From NCBI GenBank assembly GCA_014946745.1, contig JADCRD010000003.1, positions 62,001-126,000 on the forward strand: 64,000 nucleotides of DNA, read 5' to 3'. The notes beneath the pieces are model-generated. The model searched no databases and was not told the DNA's origin. It saw nothing but the letters and a program-made list of their open reading frames with translations. The position numbers were made by a program, and so were the translations under genes. How positions within the stretch are numbered: position 1 is the first letter of the stretch; every line of letters starts with the position of its first letter. Shown here piece after piece: positions 50,630 through 59,175 of the stretch. The stretch is from Lysobacterales bacterium. GTDB lineage: Bacteria; Pseudomonadota; Gammaproteobacteria; Xanthomonadales; Xanthomonadaceae.

Positions 50630-53059
50630 TCACACAACCCTCGCCCGCGCCAGCGGATTCAGCGCCAGCGCGCCGACCGCCGCCGCGGCGCCCAGCGCGA
50701 GCGCGGTCAGCAGGGGTGTGAGCTGCGGCACCGCGGTGCCGAGCACGCCCGAGGCCGCGGGCCACAGGGTCAGCGCGAGGCTGGTCAGCGCGAGCGCGGC
50801 GATGAGGCGGGCGCTGCGGCTTCGACCGAGGCCGATCAGCACGGTCGCGCTGAAGGCCACCAGCGCCGCCAGCGCGAGCGTGCGAGGCAGCGCGTCGGAG
50901 TCCGCGCCGTCGAACCACGTCGGCAGCGCCTGGGCCAGCAGCACTGCGGCGCAGCCCAGGCTGCCGCCGAGCAGCAGACGCCGCCAGGCGCGCGCATCGA
51001 ACAGCTGGCCGGCACGCGTCGGCGCATCGCCGTCGACGCCGCCCGCCTCGCGCTGGAAGCCCAGCATCGCGCTCGGATGGATGATCAGTTCCAGCCAGAC
51101 GATGTGGATCGGCAGGAACAGCAGCGGCCCGCCGAACGCCGGCACCAGCGCGGCGCTGAGGACGAAGGGCAGGTGCACCAGCAGCAGGTACGCGAAGCTC
51201 GCACGCAGGTTGCGGTACAGCGCGCGGCCTTCGGCGATGGCGCCGGCAAGCGTGGCGAAGTCGTCGTCCAGAAGAACAATCGCGGCCGCCTCGCGCGCCG
51301 CCTGGGTGCCGCGTTCGCCCATGGCGATGCCGACATCGGCGGCCTTCAGCGCGGGCACGTCGTTGACGCCGTCGCCGGTGACCGCCACCGCCACGCCCGT
51401 CGCCTGCAGGGCCTGCACCAGGGCCAGCTTCTGCTTCGGCTGCGCGCGCGCAACCACATCGGCCTGCGCCAGCGCTTCCGGGCTGACCTCGTCGTCGAGG
51501 CTCACCACCCGCGGCGCGCCCGCGCACAGCCCCGCTTCGACGGCGATCGCCGCGGCGGTGGCCGGGTGGTCGCCGGTGAGCATCACCACCCGCAGACCCT
51601 GCGCGCGGCAGCGCGCCAGCGCCGCCGGCACGCTGGCGCGCAGGGAGTCGCCGAAGCCGAGCAGGCCGAGCAGGCGATAGCCCTGATCGGGTTCGATCGT
51701 GAGCTCGGCCGCGTTGTCGATCAGGCGCTCGGCCAGCGCCAGCACCTTCAGCCCGCGCGTCGCCAGCGACTGCGCCTCGGCCTGCCAGTGCTCGAGCTCG
51801 GGCGGCGCCAGAGCGCAGGCCCGCAGCACGGTTTCCGGTGCGCCTTTCATGCGGGCGATCCGCGTCTCACCCTCAATGAGCAGCACGGTTTCGCGACGGC
51901 GGTCCTCGGTGAACGGAAAGCGCTGTTGCACTGCTGGCACGGGTGCCGAAGGCGCGGCCTCGCGCAGGCAGACATCCAGCGGGTCGGTACTGTCGGCGGC
52001 CACCGACTGCGCGGCGCGCTGGGCGAGTTCCTCGATCGAAAGCGCGGCCACAGGCCGCAGCTCGCGCAGGCGCAGTCGGCCTTCGGTAAGCGTGCCGGTC
52101 TTGTCGGTGCAAAGCACGCTGACCCGGCCGATGTCCTCGACCGCCACCGCACGCCGCACCAGCGCATTGCGTCGCGCCAGCCGGAACACGCCGACGCCGA
52201 GGAACAGGCTCAGCACCACCGGAAACTCCTCGGGCAAGGCGGCAATCGCCAGCGTCAGCCCGCTGAGCAGCGCGTCCAGCCAGCCCTGGCCCTGCCACAG
52301 CCGCACCGCGGCCAGCAGAATGCACAGAACCAGCGCGATCCACACCAGGGTCATCACCAGCCGCGTCACCGCCTGCTGCAGAGGGGTGCGCGGCTGCGTG
52401 GTGGTCACCGCCAGCCGGACCAGCTCGCCGTAGCGGCTGTCGCCGCCGGTGCCGAGCACCTGCAGCTCGCCGCGGCCGGCCAGCACGCGGGTGCCGGCGA
52501 AGCCCCAGTGTTCGGAGGTGAGCTTCGCGTCCTCGGTGATCTGCTTCCGCACCGGCACCGACTCGCCGCTCAGGCTGGATTCGTCAACCTGCAGCGCCTC
52601 GGCCGCGCGCCACAGGCCGTCGGCCGGGATCGCCTCGCCGCTGGCCACGCGCACGCGATCGCCCGGCACCAGGGCGGAGGCCAGGATTCGCTGCCATGTG
52701 CCATCGCGCAGCGCCATCGCTTCGCTGGCCAGACGGCTGGCCAAGGCTGAGGTCGACAGCTGCGTGCGCCGGTGCAGGAAGGCGTCCATGCCGAGCAGGG
52801 GCAGCATCGCCAGCAGCAGTACGCTGGCTTCAAGCGTCTCGCCGGTGGCGAAGAACAGCGCGCTCACCACCAGCAGGAACCACAGCATCGGATCGGACGC
52901 AGCGTCGCGCAGCGCATGCCAGAAGCGATGCCGTGGGGGTTCGACGATGCGGTTGTCGCCGTAGCGGGCGCGCAGGGCTTCGACGTCTCTCGCCGTGAGA
53001 CCGCCTTCGCCGCCTGGCAGGGTGGACAGTCGATCGAGCAGGTCGTGCGGGCTTTGCAT
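50630..53059 (-). CDS. Cation-transporting P-type ATPase
   Basis: P2-type ATPase of 809 residues in the inner membrane. The start ATG 53059 has GGAGG 7 bases upstream; the longer frame to 53284 is repeat-derived. Order of motifs: cation ATPase N-domain, SGESVPVRK (actuator), ALPEEFPVVLSLFLG in TM4, DKTGTLTEG with phospho-acceptor D319, KGAPETV (nucleotide site), GDHPATAAAIA, and GDGVNDVPALKAADVGIAMG (hinge). Six further helices close the protein. The PEEF motif in TM4, rather than PEGL or CPC, places it with uncharacterised Ca2+/Mn2+-like pumps and against heavy-metal pumps. The transported ion is unresolved. Confidence 0.92.
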   Translation of the reverse strand: MQSPHDLLDRLSTLPGGEGGLTARDVEALRARYGDNRIVEPPRHRFWHALRDAASDPMLWFLLVVSALFFATGETLEASVLLLAMLPLLGMDAFLHRRTQLSTSALASRLASEAMALRDGTWQRILASALVPGDRVRVASGEAIPADGLWRAAEALQVDESSLSGESVPVRKQITEDAKLTSEHWGFAGTRVLAGRGELQVLGTGGDSRYGELVRLAVTTTQPRTPLQQAVTRLVMTLVWIALVLCILLAAVRLWQGQGWLDALLSGLTLAIAALPEEFPVVLSLFLGVGVFRLARRNALVRRAVAVEDIGRVSVLCTDKTGTLTEGRLRLRELRPVAALSIEELAQRAAQSVAADSTDPLDVCLREAAPSAPVPAVQQRFPFTEDRRRETVLLIEGETRIARMKGAPETVLRACALAPPELEHWQAEAQSLATRGLKVLALAERLIDNAAELTIEPDQGYRLLGLLGFGDSLRASVPAALARCRAQGLRVVMLTGDHPATAAAIAVEAGLCAGAPRVVSLDDEVSPEALAQADVVARAQPKQKLALVQALQATGVAVAVTGDGVNDVPALKAADVGIAMGERGTQAAREAAAIVLLDDDFATLAGAIAEGRALYRNLRASFAYLLLVHLPFVLSAALVPAFGGPLLFLPIHIVWLELIIHPSAMLGFQREAGGVDGDAPTRAGQLFDARAWRRLLLGGSLGCAAVLLAQALPTWFDGADSDALPRTLALAALVAFSATVLIGLGRSRSARLIAALALTSLALTLWPAASGVLGTAVPQLTPLLTALALGAAAAVGALALNPLARARVV

Positions 53060-53112
53060 GCGCAGCCTCCGAGCGTTGGCCTCCAGCGAAGCACGTGCGA
53101 GTGCACCGCGTC

Positions 53113-53341
53113 GGTGGGTCAGGACCCACACGATGGGCGTGTGGGGCGCGGCCCATCCCAAGGCATGCATAGGGTGGGTCTCGACCCACCATAAAGCAGA
53201 TATGCGGTGGGTCTCGACCCAGCCTAAGCGCCACGCTCGCTGCAGGTCATGGGTTCTGCGCCGTAGCGAAGCCCGCGTCTTCATGGATCGGTGGGCGACA
53301 CGCGGGGAAAGAATCCATGCGACGGTGGGTCAAGACCCACC
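53113..53341. repeat. Cluster of at least four palindrome copies
   Basis: Copies at 53113-53130 (centre AG), 53173-53190 (TC), 53206-53223 (GACCCAGC variant) and 53324-53341 (AA), plus a half copy at 53355. They fill the 418-bp gap between the divergent ATPase and hemolysin-family genes. Confidence 0.8.
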
Positions 53342-53477
53342 CTATGGGCCTGGGGCCAGACCCACCGAAAGCTCCACGCCCCCACGCCCCTCGCGCAGCA
53401 ATTCCTTAACCCGCTCCAAAGACGCGCTTAACGCGCCGACAAGCTTGGCCCAAGCTTCGGCGCGCAGCCTGTGCGCC

Positions 53478-54137
53478 ATGGACACCTCCCGCCACGGGCC
53501 TCGCGCCTTCCGCCACGCCGACTGCATCGACCGCGCGCATCCGCAGCGCGCCGAAGTCGAGGCCTTCATCCAGCGCATCTACGCCGCCCGCTTCGATGCG
53601 CGGCCGCCGGCCTTGATGCCGCATCTGCTGGCTTTCCGCGATGCCGACGGCAGTCTCATCGCCGCGGTCGGCCTGCGCTGCGCCATCGAAGGCCCGCTGT
53701 TCGTCGAGCGCTACCTGGGCGCGCCGGTCGAGCGCGTGCTGGCCGAGCGGCTCGGCACCGCGCCGACGCGCGCCGAGGTGGTCGAGATCGGCAACTTCGC
53801 CGCAGCCTCGGCGGGCGCGGCGCGGTCGCTGATCCTCGCGCTGATCCCGCTGCTGCGCGGTGCTGGTCTGCGCTGGACCCTGTTCGCCGCCACCCGTCAG
53901 CTGCGCAACGCCTTCGCCCGCCTCGGCCTCGACCCGCGCTTCCTGTGCCGGGCGCAGGCCGCAGCGCTGGGCGCCGAAGGTGAGGCCTGGGGCCGCTACT
54001 ACGAGACCGACCCCGAGGTGCTGTTTGGCGACCTCGACGGCGCACACGTCGACGCGCCGGAGCGCGCGGCGAACGTGGCTGCGCGCGAAGCCGCGCTGTC
54101 CAGCCGTGACGCACTCGGCTGCGGAGCGCCGGCATGA
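53478..54137 (+). CDS. Thermostable hemolysin family protein (GNAT-like)
   Basis: A 219-residue protein of the T_hemolysin family, named after a Vibrio hemolysin but placed by fold with GNAT acyltransferases and autoinducer synthases. There is no signal peptide. Family blocks are EVEAFIQRIYAARFDARPPA, LLAFRDADGSLIAAVGLRCA, FVERYLGAPVERVL, VVEIGNFAAASAGAARSLIL, and FAATRQLRNAFARLGLDPRF. EIGNFAA and ATRQLRNAF are the most characteristic. ATG 53478 starts a set of four genes overlapping by 1 to 4 bases. An acyl-transfer role is an inference from fold and context. Confidence 0.85.
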   Translation: MDTSRHGPRAFRHADCIDRAHPQRAEVEAFIQRIYAARFDARPPALMPHLLAFRDADGSLIAAVGLRCAIEGPLFVERYLGAPVERVLAERLGTAPTRAEVVEIGNFAAASAGAARSLILALIPLLRGAGLRWTLFAATRQLRNAFARLGLDPRFLCRAQAAALGAEGEAWGRYYETDPEVLFGDLDGAHVDAPERAANVAAREAALSSRDALGCGAPA

Positions 54138-55693
54138 GTGGCGCGCAGATCCACAACGCGCTCTACGCTCGCCTGCTCGCGGCGACGCGTCGGCAGCCGC
54201 AGGCGCTGGCGCTGAAGGACGGCCACTGGGCCCTGCGCTTCGGTGAGCTCGCCGATGTGCTGACCGGCCTGCTGTATGCCCTGCGCATCGAGGGCCCGGT
54301 GCTGGCCAGCCGGCTCGACAACGGCGTGCCGGCCCTGCTGGTCGAGCTCGCCGCGCAGGCGGCCGATGTCGCCGCACTCGCGTTGCCGCCGTACTTCACT
54401 GCCGCACAGTGCCAGCATGCGCTGGACCAGAGCGGTGCGCGGATGCTGCTGCTGCCGCAGGGCGCCCCGGCACCCGACGCCCGCTGGCGCTGCGAGGCCT
54501 CCGCGCCCTGGCCGGGGCTGTCGCTCTGGCGTCGCGCGGCGCCGGCGCCGGCCATCGCCCTGCCGCCGGGCACGGCGTGCATCACCTACACCAGCGGCAG
54601 CACCGGCGCGCCCAAGGGCGTGTGTCTGTCCGCAGAACATCTGGCCACGGTCGCCGCTTCGCTGGGGGATGCCTTCGACGTGCTGGCGCCGCGCCATCAC
54701 CTCTGCGCGCTGCCGCTGTCGACCCTGCTGGAAACGGTCGGCGCCTACGCGGCCCTGTTCGTCGGCGCGCGCGTCGAGCTGCGCGGGCTGGCCGAGCTGG
54801 GCTACACCGGTGCGGCCGGGCTTGATCCGCTGCGTCTGCGCGCCGTGCTGGCCGAGCTGCAGCCGCACAGCCTGATCCTGGTGCCGCAGCTGCTGGATGG
54901 GCTGCTGCTGGCGATCGACGCGGCGGGCCCGCTGCCGCAGCCGCCGCGACTCATCGCCGTCGGCGGCGCCCGCGTCGCGCCGCGACTGCTGCAGCGCGCC
55001 GCCGCAGCCGAGCTGACGGTGTTCGAGGGCTATGGCCTGAGCGAAGCGGGTTCGGTGGTGTGTCTGAACCGCCCGGGCGAAGTCGCGCCCGGCAGCGTCG
55101 GCCGACCGCTGCCGCACCTGCAGCTGAGCGTCGCTGCCAACGGCGAGCTGTGCGTGGACGGTCCGCGCTTCCTCGGCTACCTCGGTGAGCCGGCACCGCC
55201 GCCGGGCCCGCTGCACACCGGCGATCTCGGTGCCATCGATGAGGCCGGCCGCGTGCACATCGAAGGCCGCCTGCGCGAAATGTTCATCACCAGCTACGGC
55301 CGCAACGTCGCGCCGGCCTGGATCGAGGGCGAGCTGCTGGCCGAGCCGGCGATCGCCCAGGCCGTGGTGAGCGGCGAGGCCGAGCCCTGGAACCTCGCCC
55401 TGATCTGGCCGCGCGATCCGGCGCTCAGCGAGGCCGAACTCGCGCGCGTGATCCAGCGCGTCAATGCCGGCCTGCCTGACTACGCGCGCATCGGTGGCGT
55501 CCTGCGCCTGCCCGCGCCGCTGTCGATCGCGGCCGGCCTGCTCACCGCCAACGGCCGCCCGCGCCGCGAAGCCGTGCTCGCCCACTACGCCGAGGCCATC
55601 GCCGCGCGCCGCGCGCTGGGCCCGGATGCGGCCCTGATCGCCGCCACTGCATCGACGCACTCCACCTCTCGCCCCCAGGAGATCCCCGCATGA
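54134..55693 (+). CDS. AMP-binding (acyl-CoA/ACP synthetase-like) protein
   Basis: ANL-superfamily adenylating enzyme of 519 residues. Core motifs: ITYTSGSTGAPKGV (P-loop, A3), FEGYGLSEAGSVVCL (A5), HTGDLGAIDEAGRVHIEGR (A7-A8) and REMFITSYGRNVAPAWIE. At the C-terminus the usual TGK motif (A10 lysine) reads LLTANGRPRREAV, with arginine in place of lysine. That could lower or alter adenylation. It is coupled by ATGA to both neighbours, suggesting it activates a carboxylic acid, probably fatty, for the GNAT-like and diiron partners. Confidence 0.88.
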   Translation: MSGAQIHNALYARLLAATRRQPQALALKDGHWALRFGELADVLTGLLYALRIEGPVLASRLDNGVPALLVELAAQAADVAALALPPYFTAAQCQHALDQSGARMLLLPQGAPAPDARWRCEASAPWPGLSLWRRAAPAPAIALPPGTACITYTSGSTGAPKGVCLSAEHLATVAASLGDAFDVLAPRHHLCALPLSTLLETVGAYAALFVGARVELRGLAELGYTGAAGLDPLRLRAVLAELQPHSLILVPQLLDGLLLAIDAAGPLPQPPRLIAVGGARVAPRLLQRAAAAELTVFEGYGLSEAGSVVCLNRPGEVAPGSVGRPLPHLQLSVAANGELCVDGPRFLGYLGEPAPPPGPLHTGDLGAIDEAGRVHIEGRLREMFITSYGRNVAPAWIEGELLAEPAIAQAVVSGEAEPWNLALIWPRDPALSEAELARVIQRVNAGLPDYARIGGVLRLPAPLSIAAGLLTANGRPRREAVLAHYAEAIAARRALGPDAALIAATASTHSTSRPQEIPA

Positions 55694-56361
55694 GTTTCCA
55701 CACCCGACTGCTTGCCGAGACGGCCCGCGAGCGCGCCGAACTGCAGAGCCTGCCGATCGTGCAGCGCGCGCTCGCTGGCCGCATCCGCCGCGAGGAATAC
55801 GCCGCCTTCCTCGGCCAGGCCTATCACCACGTGCGCCACACCGTGTCCCTGCTGATGGCCTGCGGCGCGCGCCTGCCGGCCAGCCACGAATGGCTGCGTC
55901 GCGCCGTGGCCGAATACATCGAAGAGGAGATCGGTCACGAGGAGTGGATCCTCGACGACCTCGAAGCCCTGGGCGAGGACCGCGCGCGCTGGGCGGCCAG
56001 CACGCCGCTGCACGCCACCGAGATGATGGTGGCCTATGCGCACGACGGCATCGCGCGGGTCTCGCCGCTGTCCTTCTTCGGCATGGTGCTGGTGTTGGAA
56101 GGCACCAGCGTGGCGCTGGCGACGCGCGCGGCCGAGGCGATCGAACACAGCCTCGGCCTGCCGCGCACGGCGTTTACCTACCTGCGCTCGCACGGCGATC
56201 TCGACATCGAACACACCGGCTTCTACGAGCGTCTGATGGACCGCATCGAAGACCCCGCCGAGCAGGCCGTGATCGTTCACGCCGCGCGTCGCTTCTATCG
56301 ACTGTACGGCGACATCTTCCGCAGTATCGAGGCCGGCCCCGCGCTGGCGGAGGCCGCGTGA
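55690..56361 (+). CDS. Heme-oxygenase-like diiron oxidase/oxygenase (TenA-fold)
   Basis: Helical protein of 223 residues of the iron-containing redox enzyme (HDO) family, relatives of which include UndA, SznF and CADD. Candidate iron ligands can be placed: E80 and H83 (EEIGHEEW, E-x2-H), E137 (VLEGTS), and H168, D172, H175 (HGDLDIEHTGFY, H-x3-D-x2-H). The last pattern is the HDO signature of SznF-type enzymes. The active-site cysteine typical of TenA thiaminase is not evident. The start overlaps the AMP-binding gene by 4 bases and the stop overlaps the SDR start, so all four genes form one unit. Confidence 0.85.
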   Translation: MSFHTRLLAETARERAELQSLPIVQRALAGRIRREEYAAFLGQAYHHVRHTVSLLMACGARLPASHEWLRRAVAEYIEEEIGHEEWILDDLEALGEDRARWAASTPLHATEMMVAYAHDGIARVSPLSFFGMVLVLEGTSVALATRAAEAIEHSLGLPRTAFTYLRSHGDLDIEHTGFYERLMDRIEDPAEQAVIVHAARRFYRLYGDIFRSIEAGPALAEAA

Positions 56362-57296
56362 TGGACCTGCGCGGCAAGACCGTCGTTCTGACCGGCGCCA
56401 CCGGCGGCATCGGCAGCGCACTGGCGCTGGAGCTGTGCGCCGAAGGCGCCCACGTCATCGCCATCGGCCGGCGGCCGGCCGCGCTGGAGACCCTGCGCCA
56501 GCGCGCGGCCGGACGTCCCGGTCGGCTGCAGCCGCTGGTCGCCAACATCAACTGCGAACGCGACCGCGCGCGCGTCGTCGAGGTGGCGCGCGCGCCCGAT
56601 GCACTGATTCACGCCGCCGCGCTGGGCAGCTTCGGCCTGTTCGCCGACAGCGAGGCCAGCGAGCGCGAGGCCCTGTTCCAGACCAATGTGCTGGCACCGA
56701 TGGCCTTGACCCAGGCCCTGCTGCCGGCCCTGCTGAAGCGCCCCGAGGCGCGCGTGCTGGCGGTGGGCTCGACCTTCGGCAGCCTCGCGCATCCGGGCTT
56801 CGCTGCCTACAGCGCCTCGAAGTTCGCTCTGCGCGGCTTCATCGAGGCGCTGGGACGCGAGCACGCGGACTCAAGCCTCGTCGCGCAGTGGATCGCCCCG
56901 CGCGCCACCGACACCGCCTTCAACCCGCCGAACGTCGTGGCCCTGAACAAGGCGCTCAAGACCCACGTCGACGCCGTCGACGAGGTCGCGTCGCAGATCG
57001 TGCAGGCCCTGCGCGCTGGCACCCGCCGACGCCAGCTGGGCTGGCCGGAGAAGCTCTTCGCCTGGCTCAACGGCGCGTTTCCCGCGCTGGTCGATCGCGG
57101 CCTGCGCGCGGCGCTGCCGGTGGTGAGGGCGCACGCAGTGGGGCAGCGCGAAGCCCTGGCTTTCCCAAGGCCGCCGATCGCGGCGTCCGAACAGGCGCAG
57201 TTGGCCGCCGTTTTGGACGGGCGCGAACGGCCTCCAAGCCCTGGCCCTGACGCCACGGTGAAGCCGCGAACGGCGGCCTCGCTACGCATGCCGTGA
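56361..57296 (+). CDS. SDR family oxidoreductase
   Basis: Classical short-chain dehydrogenase of 311 residues starting at ATG 56361, within the preceding TGA. The cofactor motif is TGATGGIG, the following acidic or basic discriminator region is AIGRRPAAL, suggesting NADP, and HAAALG replaces NNAG. The active-site serine is in VGSTFGS and YSASK holds Tyr and Lys. A C-terminal extension of about 90 residues beyond the SDR core (KLFAWLNGAFPALVDRGLRA) has an amphipathic or membrane-associated look. As last gene of the cluster it probably reduces or oxidises a product of the upstream enzymes. Confidence 0.88.
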   Translation: MDLRGKTVVLTGATGGIGSALALELCAEGAHVIAIGRRPAALETLRQRAAGRPGRLQPLVANINCERDRARVVEVARAPDALIHAAALGSFGLFADSEASEREALFQTNVLAPMALTQALLPALLKRPEARVLAVGSTFGSLAHPGFAAYSASKFALRGFIEALGREHADSSLVAQWIAPRATDTAFNPPNVVALNKALKTHVDAVDEVASQIVQALRAGTRRRQLGWPEKLFAWLNGAFPALVDRGLRAALPVVRAHAVGQREALAFPRPPIAASEQAQLAAVLDGRERPPSPGPDATVKPRTAASLRMP

Positions 57297-57430
57297 GGCC
57301 TCCCACGACGACCTGCCCCGCCGACGCGCGCGCTTGCTCTGCTCGATCGCCGACGGCGCTGCCGATGCACCCGCGGCGCACTCGCCGCACCCTTCTTTCC
57401 CTCTCTGTCACCGCTCCAAGGAGTCACGCC

Positions 57431-58258
57431 ATGAACTCGCATACCCCGCCTGCTGCACACCTCGATCTGGCCGTCAGCGCTTCCGACACACCGCGCAGCG
57501 GACGCAGCCCGCGTCCGCGTACCGCCGGCGCGCGCAGCGCACTCGCGATGGCGCTGGTCGTCGGCGTGCTGGGCGGTCTGTCCGCCTTCAACTGCGCGCA
57601 CGCCGCCGAGGTCAGCGCTGCGCCGGTCGCGTCCGTGCAGGCGGATTCGACGGCAGTGGCCGCGACTGCGAATGACATCGACGCAGACCCGCTGCCCGGC
57701 ATCCAGGCGCGCTGGGCCGAGATCCACTATCAGCTGCCGGAGGACGAGCGCGTCAAGGCCTTCGATGCGCTGGTGAACGAAATCGGCCGCGCCCAGCTGC
57801 GCGCCCCGGACGACCTGCGCCTCAAGGTGTGGAAAGGCATCGTGCTCGCCAGCGAGGCCGGCGCGCAGGGCGGCCTGGGCGCGCTCAGCCTGTGCAAGCA
57901 GGCGCGCACCGAGTTCGAGGCGGTGATCGCCAAGGACGGCCAGGTGCTCGACGGCTCGGCCTATACCAGCCTTGGCAGCCTCTACTACCAGGTGCCCGGC
58001 TGGCCGCTCGGTTTCGGCGATGAGGACACCGCGCGCGAGCTGCTGCAGCAGGGCCTGTCGATCGCGCCCGACGGCATCGACGCCAACTACTTCTGGGGCG
58101 ACTTCCTGCTCGATCAGGAGGACTACGCCGGCGCTGTGCAGGCCTTCCAGAAAGCCCTGGCCGCCCCGCCGCGCCCGGGCCGCGAAAGCGCCGACGCCGG
58201 CCGCCGCGCCGAGATCGAAGCCGGGCTGGCGAAGGCGCAGGAAGAGCTGCGGGGGTGA
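57431..58258 (+). CDS. TPR-containing membrane-anchored or exported protein
   Basis: A 275-residue protein with a long basic N-terminus and a hydrophobic segment (SALAMALVVGVLGGLSAFNC, about 39-58) that could be an uncleaved anchor or a signal peptide ending at AHA. ATG 57431 has AAGGAG 7-8 bases upstream (57418-57423). The C-terminal half has TPR-like units: LRLKVWKGIVLASEAGAQGG, AYTSLGSLYYQVPGWPLGFG, and NYFWGDFLLDQEDYAGAVQA. The gene lies 254 bp before the QseBC-like pair and is followed by a GGGGATT tract 4 bases behind its stop. Function unknown. Confidence 0.78.
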   Translation: MNSHTPPAAHLDLAVSASDTPRSGRSPRPRTAGARSALAMALVVGVLGGLSAFNCAHAAEVSAAPVASVQADSTAVAATANDIDADPLPGIQARWAEIHYQLPEDERVKAFDALVNEIGRAQLRAPDDLRLKVWKGIVLASEAGAQGGLGALSLCKQARTEFEAVIAKDGQVLDGSAYTSLGSLYYQVPGWPLGFGDEDTARELLQQGLSIAPDGIDANYFWGDFLLDQEDYAGAVQAFQKALAAPPRPGRESADAGRRAEIEAGLAKAQEELRG

Positions 58259-58261
58259 GAG

Positions 58262-58475
58262 CGGGGATTGGGGATTCGGGATTCGAAGCAGCGTTGCGGT
58301 TCGAATGGGCTCGCGAAACCCGCATAGCGTGGCCCTGGCCCACGACGGGCTCCACCCTCGAAGCGCGCATTTCCGTCGCAAGCCGCACGGGCAAGCTCCT
58401 TCGAAGCGATGCATCAACGCACCGGGGCGGGCCTCCACGCCCCGGTGGGCCAAGGGCAACCCTATCGGTGTGACG
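58262..58475. repeat. GGGGATT tract and diverged palindromes
   Basis: GGGGATTGGGGATTCGGGATT begins 4 bases after the TPR stop (58262-58283). Diverged palindrome relatives follow: GTGGCCctGGCCCAC near 58329 and GGTGGGCCaaGGGCAACC near 58444. A TACAGT at 58480-58485 could be a -10 for the regulator gene, but no -35 was found. Confidence 0.65.
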
Positions 58476-58512
58476 CGATTACAGTGTCGATCGCACGTGC
58501 CACGGAGCCCCC

Positions 58513-59175
58513 ATGCGCCTCTTGCTGATCGAAGACGACACCCTGCTCGGCGAGGGCCTGCAGGAAGCGCTGCGGCGCGCCGGCTATACCGTTGACTGGC
58601 TGCAGGACGGCCAGCACGCGCTGGACGCCCTGCGCGACGGCGGCTTCGATATCGCGGTGCTGGATCTCGGCCTGCCGCGGCTCGACGGCCAGCGGGTGAT
58701 CCGCCAGGCGCGCGCCGCCGGTGCCACGCTGCCGGTGCTGGTGCTGACCGCGCGCGATGCGGTGGCCCATCGCGTCGAAGCCCTCGACGGCGGCGCCGAT
58801 GACTTTCTTGCCAAGCCCTTCGACCCGGCCGAACTGCTGGCGCGCCTGCGCGCGCTGCTGCGCCGGCGCGAGGCCGCACCGCGCATGCAGCTGGCCTTCG
58901 CCGGCATCGAGCTGGATCCGGTGCGCTTCGAGGCGCGGCTGGCGGGCCAGCTGCTCGATCTGCCGCGGCGCGAGTTCGCGCTGCTGCACTCGCTGGTCGA
59001 AGCCAACGGCCGGGTGGTCTCGCGCGAGCTGCTGCAGCAGCGCCTGTACGGCTGGGACGAGGACGTCAGCAGCAACACCCTGGAGGTGCTGATCCACCAC
59101 CTGCGGCGCAAGCTCGGCGCCGAGCGCATCGGCACCGTGCGCGGCATCGGCTACCGCCTGCTGGCGCCGGCATGA
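58513..59175 (+). CDS. OmpR-family response regulator (QseB/PmrA-like)
   Basis: Transcription regulator of 220 residues. The receiver (1-115) has E7-D8-D9, phospho-acceptor D51 (VLDLGLPRLDG), T78 (VLTARD) and K100 (LAKPF). The winged-helix domain (about 125-218) contains LPRREFALLHSLVEANGRVV, the recognition helix region NTLEVLIHHLRRKLG and the wing TVRGIGYRLL. The kinase gene overlaps by ATGA. The nearby remnant at 42209 is from the same family but not a close copy. Confidence 0.95.
   Translation: MRLLLIEDDTLLGEGLQEALRRAGYTVDWLQDGQHALDALRDGGFDIAVLDLGLPRLDGQRVIRQARAAGATLPVLVLTARDAVAHRVEALDGGADDFLAKPFDPAELLARLRALLRRREAAPRMQLAFAGIELDPVRFEARLAGQLLDLPRREFALLHSLVEANGRVVSRELLQQRLYGWDEDVSSNTLEVLIHHLRRKLGAERIGTVRGIGYRLLAPA

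Noticed and set aside
51077-52750. 557-codon open frame antisense to the P-type ATPase
   Set aside because: Arginine, glutamine and histidine-rich shadow of the ATPase; no family features.
53060-53284. 75-residue N-terminal extension of the P-type ATPase
   Set aside because: It is translated palindrome repeats (WVETH motifs); ATG 53059 has GGAGG at ideal distance.
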